A stretch of DNA of 5,238 nucleotides, taken from Thermoplasmata archaeon (GTDB lineage Archaea > Thermoplasmatota > Thermoplasmata > Lutacidiplasmatales > UBA184). The position numbers and the translations under genes are program-made. Every line of letters begins with the position of its first letter. Within the stretch, counting starts at the first letter, position 1. Below the pieces are notes generated by a model. The model was not told where the DNA came from, did not search any database, and saw only the letters and a program-made list of their open reading frames with translations. The DNA is taken from the NCBI GenBank assembly GCA_030037035.1, contig JASHSA010000089.1, positions 1 to 5,238 on the forward strand, read 5' to 3'. Below are positions 1 through 3,431 of the stretch, in pieces.

Positions 1-143
1 GTGCGGTGATAGAGCGCCCGCAGCGCGCGGCCCGGGCTGCCCGCCGACGCGTCCGCGTGGAAGTCGACCTTCGGGTCGGCCGCGATGTCCTTCCAGTCCC
101 AGCCCTTGGAGCGAAGCTCCTGGACCCGGTCCCAGTCGACCAT
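1..143 (-). CDS. Unrecognised small Trp-rich protein, 5' part (3' end outside window)
   Basis: A minus-strand reading frame starts at the ATG complementary to 141-143 and stays open to the window edge (47 codons visible). The peptide begins MVDWDRVQELRSKGWDWKDI and continues with an AADPKVDFHAD stretch and an SPGRALRALYHR stretch. The start is firm because an in-frame TGA lies 16 bases upstream with no other start between. The first 20 residues look like a short amphipathic helix with a Trp-Asp-Trp turn, recalling helix-turn-helix-like segments of the form 'xxLRxxGxxWxxIA', so a DNA-binding or adaptor role is possible but not shown. Codons end mostly in G or C like the neighbours and the composition is not low-complexity, which supports a real gene. 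I cannot name the family; it resembles conserved hypotheticals of Thermoplasmata-type archaea as I remember them, which is not verified. It is divergent from rnz across a 285-bp gap. Confidence 0.72.
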   Translation of the reverse strand, partial: MVDWDRVQELRSKGWDWKDIAADPKVDFHADASAGSPGRALRALYHR

Positions 144-163
144 CGCCGGTCGAACTTGTCACC

Positions 164-177
164 CTTTTTCTCCTTTC
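164..177 (-). promoter_or_regulatory. Possible A-rich archaeal promoter for the minus-strand small gene
   Basis: Read on the minus strand, this stretch is GAAAGGAGAAAAAG. The five-A run (165-169) is centred about 24-26 bases upstream of the ATG at 143, the distance expected of a TATA box driving a leaderless archaeal transcript, and the preceding GAAAG could serve as a purine-rich BRE. It is not a classical TTTATATA box, so the call rests on position and on contrast with the GC-rich surroundings. The embedded GGAG is too far from the ATG to be its ribosome-binding site. Confidence 0.33.
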
Positions 178-188
178 GCCCTGCGGAC

Positions 189-199
189 GTTCGACGAAC
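189..199. repeat. 11-base inverted repeat GTTCG-A-CGAAC
   Basis: The two five-base arms are perfectly complementary around a single central base. The element lies about 46-56 bases upstream of the minus-strand ATG and just beyond its presumed A-rich promoter, where a regulator could bind. In a GC-rich genome such short repeats also arise by chance. A related TTCGACG arm occurs in the palindrome at 3171-3185. Confidence 0.35.
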
Positions 200-309
200 C
201 GGAGGCCCTCCTCGAAGGAGCGAGGGGCGGCCCGGCCGCTCCAGGACGCGGCTCGAACGACCGGGGGAGCCGCCGGGGTCCGGGTCCGGCCCCCTGGACG
301 CGAACGCGG

Positions 310-323
310 CGCCGACGTCGGCG
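310..323. repeat. 14-base perfect palindrome CGCCGACGTCGGCG
   Basis: A perfect inverted repeat centred on GACGTC in the divergent intergenic region, about 80 bases upstream of the rnz TATA-like box. It could be a protein-binding site or a stem of a structured RNA. In sequence of this GC content it may also be coincidental, and no T-run follows that would suggest a terminator. Confidence 0.35.
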
Positions 324-400
324 GTGCCGAGAGCTCCGGCGGTCCCGGAGGGGGCCCGGGGCCGGGAACGCCGGGCGGGTCGGCCTCGGCCCGCTCCGAC

Positions 401-406
401 TTTTAA
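401..406 (+). promoter_or_regulatory. TATA-like box TTTTAA of the rnz-hutI unit
   Basis: TTTTAA stands out as an AT island in very GC-rich flanks. Its centre (about 403-404) is 25-26 bases upstream of the rnz ATG at 429, so transcription initiated from it would start at or next to that ATG, giving a leaderless mRNA as is common in archaea. No clear BRE is visible upstream. A GGGGAG shortly before the ATG could be a ribosome-binding site if the true transcription start lies further upstream. Confidence 0.6.
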
Positions 407-428
407 CTCCGACCGGGTGGGGAGCGGG

Positions 429-1331
429 ATGCGCCTCACGTTCCTCGGCACGGCCGGGTCGTGGCCGACGAAGGAGCGCTCGGCGAGCGCGATCGCCCTC
501 GACCTCGACCCGGAGCTGATCCTGCTCGACTGCGGCGAGGGGACCCAGCGTCAGTTCTTCCAGTCGAGCGCCTCGTTCATGCGCGTGCGCCGGATCTTTC
601 TCACGCACTTCCACGGCGACCACTTTCTGGGGCTGCCGGGACTGATCCAGAGCATGTGCCTGAACCACCGGGAGGGACCGCTCGACATCTATGGCCCGCC
701 GGACGCGGAGGAGATGGTCGGCCGGGCGCTTCGGCTCGGCTACTTCCAGCTGCGCTTCCCGGTCGAGGTCCACGCCCTCACGGGAGGCTCCACGGTCGAG
801 CTGGACGGCTACACGGTGCGGGCCGCCGCCGCGCAGCACCCGGTGCCGGCGCTCGCCTACCGCGTCGAGGAGAAGCCGAAGCGGGGCCGCTTCGACACCG
901 AGAAGGCGAAGGCGCTCGGCCTCCACGGCGCCGACTTCGCCCGGCTCGAGGACGGCGAGCCGGTGCACGTCGGCGGCCGGCTCGTTCGTCCGGAGGAGGT
1001 GATCGGGCCCGCGCGGGCGGGACGGTCGGTCGTCTACACCGGCGACACCGCGCCGGCCGACACGGTCACGCGTCTCGCCGAGCGGGCGACGATCCTGATC
1101 CACGAGTCGACCGCCGCCGCCGAGATCGAGAAGGAGGCGAACGACTGGGGCCACTCCTCGGCCCGCCAGGCCGCCGAGTGCGCGCGGGTCGCAGGGGTCG
1201 GGGCGCTGTTCCTCACCCACTTCTCGGCGCGCTACAAGGAGCTCGAGCCGCTCGAGGAGGAGGCACGGATCGTCTTCCCCGGCACGACCGCGGCGCGGGA
1301 CCTGCTCGACCACCTCATCCGCCAGCCGTGA
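429..1331 (+). CDS. rnz: Ribonuclease Z (tRNA 3' endonuclease)
   Basis: A 300-residue cytoplasmic metallo-beta-lactamase-fold endonuclease that cuts the 3' trailer from tRNA precursors near the discriminator base. The N-terminus (FLGTAGSWPTKERSASA, then LLDCGEGTQRQF near 35-46) is typical of the short RNase Z form (RNase Z-S/ElaC). The zinc-binding HxHxDH motif is H60, H62, D64, H65; further ligands are H137 (AAQHP), D206 (YTGDT) and H264 (THFSARY). The conserved HEST and GHSSARQAA segments lie between D206 and H264. The segment PKRGRFDTEKAKALG in the middle is characteristic of the family. Length matches the usual ~300 residues. The same frame is open far upstream, but homology begins at this ATG and the upstream translation is Arg/Pro-rich noise, so 429 is chosen; a TATA-like box 26 bases upstream agrees. 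hutI starts one base after the stop, suggesting an operon without an evident functional link. Confidence 0.96.
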   Translation: MRLTFLGTAGSWPTKERSASAIALDLDPELILLDCGEGTQRQFFQSSASFMRVRRIFLTHFHGDHFLGLPGLIQSMCLNHREGPLDIYGPPDAEEMVGRALRLGYFQLRFPVEVHALTGGSTVELDGYTVRAAAAQHPVPALAYRVEEKPKRGRFDTEKAKALGLHGADFARLEDGEPVHVGGRLVRPEEVIGPARAGRSVVYTGDTAPADTVTRLAERATILIHESTAAAEIEKEANDWGHSSARQAAECARVAGVGALFLTHFSARYKELEPLEEEARIVFPGTTAARDLLDHLIRQP

Positions 1332-1332
1332 G

Positions 1333-2604
1333 ATGATCCGGGCCGAGCTGGTCGTCGGCGATCTCGCCGAGGTCGCGACCCTCGCCGAGGGTCCGGTCCC
1401 TCGGAGCGCGGCGTCGATGGCCGAGGTCGCCGCTCTCCAGGGCGCAGCGCTGGCGATCGACGCAGGCCGGGTCGTCTGGCTGGGGCCCGAGCGGAGGCTG
1501 CGTCGCGAGGTCCGCCTCCGCGCGGGGGGACGGCGGCTCTCCGGCGACGGCGGGACCGCCGTCCCGGGGTTCGTCGACGCCCACTCGCACGTCCTGTTCG
1601 CCGGCGACCGCGCCGACGAGCTCCCGCTCAAGGCCGCCGGGGCGAGCTACGCCGAGATCGCCCGGCAGGGCGGGGGACTCCTCTCGACGGTCCGCGCGAC
1701 GCGGAGGGCGACCGACCGAGAGCTCCTCGAGCAGACGACGGCCCGCCTCGAGCGCATGGCCGCCTCGGGGACGACCGCGGTCGAGGTGAAGAGCGGCTAC
1801 GCTCTCGAGCACGCCGGCGAGCTGCGGTTGCTCCGGCTCGTCCGGACGCTGGCGCGGCGGACCGGCCTTCGGCTCGTGCCGACGTACCTCGGCGCCCACG
1901 CCGTCCCGCCGGAGTTCCGGGGGAGGGCGGACGCCTACGTACGCGAGATCGTGCGACGGACCCTCCCGGAGGTCGCGGGACGACGCCTCGCGCGCTACTG
2001 CGACGTCTTCTGCGAGCCCGGCTTCTTCTCCGTGCGCCAGGCCGAGCGGATCCTCGTCGCCGCCGCACGGCTCGGCCTCGGGCTGAAGATCCACGCCGAC
2101 GAGTTCGTCGCGTCCGGCGGCGCCCGGCTCGCCGCGCGGCTCGGCGCCACGAGCGCCGACCACCTGCTCGCCGCCGGGGCCGGCGACCGGCGGAGGCTCG
2201 CCCGGGCCGGCGTGACGGCGGTCGTCCTTCCGCTGACGGCGTTCGCCTCCTCCTCCCGGCGCAGCCCGGCGCGGGAGCTCGTCGACGCCGGCGCCCCGGT
2301 CGCGCTCGGGACGGACTGCTCGCCGAACACCTGGGTCGAGGAGATGCCCGGGGTGCTCGCCGCGGCGGTCCACGCCGGCCGCCTCACGCCGGCGGAGGCG
2401 CTGACGGCGGCGACCGTGAACGCGGCGCACGCCGTCGGGCTCGAGGACGCGGGCACGATCGAGGTCGGCCGGCCCGCGGACGTGGCGGTGTTCCCGCTCC
2501 GCTCCGCGTCCGAGCTCGGCTACCGCTTCGACGCGCGTCCGAGCCTGATTTTACGTCAGGGAAAACCGATTTCTCGCCGTAACTCCGTCAGTATGTTCAA
2601 ATAG
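1333..2604 (+). CDS. hutI: Imidazolonepropionase (histidine degradation)
   Basis: A 423-residue amidohydrolase-superfamily enzyme of the cytosol that hydrolyses 4-imidazolone-5-propanoate to N-formimino-L-glutamate, the third step of histidine catabolism. The N-terminal strand region (MIRAELVV...LAIDAGRVVWLGPE) is the usual composite beta domain. The metal-binding HxH is H84-S-H86 in PGFVDAHSHVLFAGDRADEL; other expected residues are H189 (LGAHAVPPEF), H254 and E257 (KIHADEF), H277 (SADHLL) and D328 (GTDCSPN). YAEIARQGGG and EVKSGYAL are HutI signatures that separate it from other amidohydrolases. Length is normal (about 400-420). It begins one base after the rnz stop with no clear ribosome-binding site of its own, so translation is probably coupled. 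No other hut gene (hutH, hutU, hutG) is in view. The last ~20 codons become AT-richer, where the downstream promoter seems to sit. Confidence 0.94.
   Translation: MIRAELVVGDLAEVATLAEGPVPRSAASMAEVAALQGAALAIDAGRVVWLGPERRLRREVRLRAGGRRLSGDGGTAVPGFVDAHSHVLFAGDRADELPLKAAGASYAEIARQGGGLLSTVRATRRATDRELLEQTTARLERMAASGTTAVEVKSGYALEHAGELRLLRLVRTLARRTGLRLVPTYLGAHAVPPEFRGRADAYVREIVRRTLPEVAGRRLARYCDVFCEPGFFSVRQAERILVAAARLGLGLKIHADEFVASGGARLAARLGATSADHLLAAGAGDRRRLARAGVTAVVLPLTAFASSSRRSPARELVDAGAPVALGTDCSPNTWVEEMPGVLAAAVHAGRLTPAEALTAATVNAAHAVGLEDAGTIEVGRPADVAVFPLRSASELGYRFDARPSLILRQGKPISRRNSVSMFK
2596..2604 (+). promoter_or_regulatory. TATA-like box inside the hutI 3' end, for the 71-aa gene
   Basis: TTCAAATAG is the most AT-rich spot before the next gene and overlaps the last two hutI codons and its stop. 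A start about 26 bases downstream (near 2626) would give a leader of roughly 10 bases. A GGCGAGGA stretch (2623-2630), five bases from the ATG, could then act as ribosome-binding site. A second AT island, ATTTTACG (about 2548-2555), lies upstream. The position fits an archaeal promoter; the transcription start is inferred. Confidence 0.45.
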
Positions 2605-2635
2605 AGGGGCTCTTCTCTCGCCGGCGAGGACACCC

Positions 2636-2851
2636 ATGGCGGAGCGTGTTGGCAAGGAGCAGGTCCGGCGAGAGAAGGGTTACCTGTACTACCTCGGGAA
2701 GGACGGGTATCTCTGGAAGACCCCGACGAAGCTCAACAAGTCCGGGAAGAAGGGCCGTGTCGGCACGGAGAAGATCTCCCGCCAGGACGGCTACATGTAC
2801 TTCCTCGACAAGAAGGGCTTCATCTCGCGCGCCCGGATGAAGAACGCGTAG
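2636..2851 (+). CDS. Small basic aromatic protein with two GY-type repeats, unknown function
   Basis: A 71-residue protein that I cannot assign to a named family. It is strongly basic (19 Lys/Arg against 7 Asp/Glu) and rich in aromatics. Two copies of one motif are visible: GYLYYLGKDGYLWK (15-28) and GYMYFLDKKGFISR (52-65), 37 residues apart, each preceded by a charged R/K/E/Q segment and joined by a Lys/Gly/Thr-rich linker (TPTKLNKSGKKGRVG). Alternating aromatic and hydrophobic residues suggest two beta-hairpins. There are no Cys residues, signal peptide or membrane segment. The ATG has a GGCGAGGA ribosome-binding candidate five bases upstream, and a few A/T-ending codons (GTT, GGT, TAT) are used. 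It seems to have its own promoter and ends at a strong terminator, so it may be highly expressed. Size, charge and aromatic content resemble small archaeal nucleic-acid-binding proteins; DNA, RNA or ribosome binding is an inference only. Confidence 0.85.
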   Translation: MAERVGKEQVRREKGYLYYLGKDGYLWKTPTKLNKSGKKGRVGTEKISRQDGYMYFLDKKGFISRARMKNA

Positions 2852-2874
2852 GGCCGCGCGACGCACCTTTTCCC

Positions 2875-2915
2875 GAGGGGTCCCGCGCGGGACCCCTCCC
2901 CTCGTTTCCTTTTTT
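2875..2915 (+). terminator. Hairpin plus T-tract terminator after the 71-aa gene
   Basis: Bases 2875-2898 are a perfect 24-base palindrome: GAGGGGTCCC, a GCGC loop, then GGGACCCCTC, that is a 10-bp stem with a 4-base loop. It begins 23 bases after the stop codon. A pyrimidine-rich tail with TTT (2905-2907) and T6 (2910-2915) follows. T-tracts alone can terminate archaeal transcription, and the hairpin makes this look like a bacterial intrinsic terminator as well. It would end transcripts of both the 71-aa gene and any rnz-hutI read-through. Confidence 0.8.
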
Positions 2916-2953
2916 CCCTCGCTCTCGGTAGGGGGAGGTCGACCGGGGAGCGA

Positions 2954-3166
2954 ATGACCTGCCGCAACGAGACGGGCGACCCGCGTCGCTGCGAGCGCTG
3001 CGGGGCGTTCCTCTGGGTCGCCGAGGAGGGGCTCTTCTGCGGCGACTGCGGCGTCCTGATGCCGTGCACGATGCGCCTCCTGCCCGCGCCGGCGGCCGCG
3101 TCGCGACGGACCGGCGCGACGGGAGCCGGGCGGCGCCGCGAGTTCGCTAGCGCGCTTACGCAGTAA
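2954..3166 (+). CDS. Small zinc-ribbon protein, function unknown
   Basis: A 70-residue protein. The first half is a compact zinc ribbon: C13-x2-C16-G (CERCG) and C29-x2-C32-G (CGDCG), 12 residues between the pairs, with LWVAEEGLF between them. C3 and C38 are additional cysteines outside the core. The second half (about 42-70) is Ala/Arg/Gly-rich and probably disordered. Two ribosome-binding candidates precede the ATG: GGAGGT (2934-2939, 14 bases away) and GGGGAG (2945-2950, three bases away). Such mini zinc ribbons are common in archaea as transcription, ribosome or RNA-binding accessories, but nothing here fixes the role. It lies just after a terminator and so needs its own promoter; none is clear apart from the T-rich 2905-2915 segment. 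The gene is plausible rather than certain because of its short length and low-complexity tail. Confidence 0.68.
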   Translation: MTCRNETGDPRRCERCGAFLWVAEEGLFCGDCGVLMPCTMRLLPAPAAASRRTGATGAGRRREFASALTQ

Positions 3167-3170
3167 CGGA

Positions 3171-3185
3171 TTCGACGGCGTCGAA
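3171..3185. repeat. 15-base palindrome TTCGACG-G-CGTCGAA
   Basis: Seven-base perfect arms around one central base, five bases after the zinc-ribbon stop and about 45 bases upstream of the TATA-like box at 3228-3234. It could be an operator for nrdJ, or a weak hairpin ending the zinc-ribbon transcript; there is no T-run, which disfavours the latter. The arm TTCGACG also appears within the inverted repeat at 189-199. Confidence 0.5.
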
Positions 3186-3227
3186 CAGCCCGGCCGCACC
3201 GTTCCTCCACGTTTCGGACCGAGCGCA

Positions 3228-3234
3228 GATATAG
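3228..3234 (+). promoter_or_regulatory. TATA-like box GATATAG, probable nrdJ promoter
   Basis: ATATA in GATATAG is the clearest AT island between the zinc-ribbon gene and nrdJ. Archaeal spacing predicts a start near 3257, about 175 bases before the nrdJ ATG. I see no comparable box nearer to the ATG; CTTAGG near 3365-3370 is weaker. Confidence 0.5.
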
Positions 3235-3273
3235 GGCGTCGTGGTAGGGCCGCCTCGGAGGTTTCTCGACGTG

Positions 3274-3369
3274 ATGTCTCGCCAGTTTCCCCCGTGGCTC
3301 GCCGCCCGCGGCCGGGCCGAAACGCCCCTTCCTCGAGGGCGTACCGGACCCCGCCCGCGCTCGGCTTAG
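3274..3369 (+). CDS. Possible 31-codon upstream ORF (leader peptide?)
   Basis: The ORF starts at ATG 3274, or at the adjacent in-frame GTG at 3271, and ends at TAG 3367-3369. It is preceded by GGAGGT (3257-3262), a perfect match to the core ribosome-binding sequence, 8 bases from the GTG or 11 from the ATG. The peptide starts MSRQFPPWLAARGRAE and is Arg/Pro-rich with no recognisable domain, so the codons themselves give little support. Its stop coincides with a small hairpin and it ends 62 bases before nrdJ. It may be an upstream ORF controlling nrdJ, or chance. A caveat: if transcription starts at about 3257, the GGAGGT would lie at the extreme 5' end of the mRNA. Confidence 0.28.
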   Translation: MSRQFPPWLAARGRAETPLPRGRTGPRPRSA

Positions 3370-3431
3370 GTCCCCGCGGACCCTAGAGCGTCGGAAGCCG
3401 GGATCACGGCGGACCTCCAGGAAGCACCGTC

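Larger units (their letters stand above)
144..428. other. 285-bp GC-rich divergent intergenic region with inverted repeats
   Basis: The stretch separates the minus-strand small gene from rnz. I find no credible protein gene in it: the open frames crossing it translate to Arg/Pro/Gly-rich sequence without family resemblance. It holds an 11-base inverted repeat GTTCG-A-CGAAC (189-199), a small hairpin CTCCT-CGA-AGGAG near 207-219, a 14-base perfect palindrome (310-323) and many G and C runs between about 260 and 395. The AT-rich islands are 160-177, the presumed minus-strand promoter, and 400-408, the presumed rnz promoter. No tRNA arms, C/D-box or rRNA-like motifs were recognised. The middle part (about 200-395) could encode a structured RNA or simply be GC-rich spacer. 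Confidence 0.6.
3167..3431 (+). other. 265-bp leader region upstream of nrdJ
   Basis: The gap between the zinc-ribbon stop and the nrdJ start holds, in order: a 15-base palindrome (3171-3185), a TATA-like box (3228-3234), GGAGGT (3257-3262) followed by a possible 31-codon ORF (3274-3369), and an imperfect hairpin TAGGTCC/GGACCCTA around a CCGC loop (3367-3385). ACCTCC (3413-3418) is exactly complementary to the upstream GGAGGT. If transcription starts near 3257, nrdJ has a leader of roughly 175 bases, unusually long for an archaeal gene. A cobalamin riboswitch would make sense before a B12-dependent enzyme, but I see no convincing B12-box. Confidence 0.55.

Noticed and set aside
6..428. The rnz frame stays open for 141 codons upstream of the ATG at 429, suggesting a longer protein.
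   Set aside because: The upstream translation is Arg/Pro/Gly-rich without any domain. It overlaps the minus-strand gene's coding region, and RNase Z homology and the TATA spacing both begin at 429.
144..428. tRNA genes or CRISPR repeats in the intergenic regions.
   Set aside because: No T-arm/anticodon-arm arrangement and no regularly spaced direct repeats were found here or in 3167-3431.
159..1631. A 490-codon antisense ORF over rnz and the start of hutI.
   Set aside because: It is a shadow of the strong G/C bias at third positions: the translation is Arg/Ala/Gly-rich and matches no family, while the plus strand encodes conserved enzymes.
1315..2456. Antisense ORFs of 371, 146 and 153 codons over hutI.
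   Set aside because: Same third-position GC effect; Arg-rich, repetitive translations opposite a clear HutI.
2597..3210. Antisense ORFs of 200 and 139 codons spanning the 71-aa and zinc-ribbon genes.
   Set aside because: They run through the terminator palindrome and have low-complexity Arg/Pro translations. The sense-strand small proteins have clear motifs and ribosome-binding sites.
3401..3418. GGATCACGGCGGACCTCC resembles the 3' end of 16S rRNA.
   Set aside because: It has an insertion inside the motif and no other rRNA sequence lies around it; treated as chance, apart from its complementarity to the upstream GGAGGT.
3235..3431. A cobalamin riboswitch before the B12-dependent reductase.
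   Set aside because: CCAGGAAGCACCG near 3417 only loosely resembles a B12-box, it sits almost on the start codon, and the supporting stems are not apparent. A covariance-model search would be needed to revive the idea.
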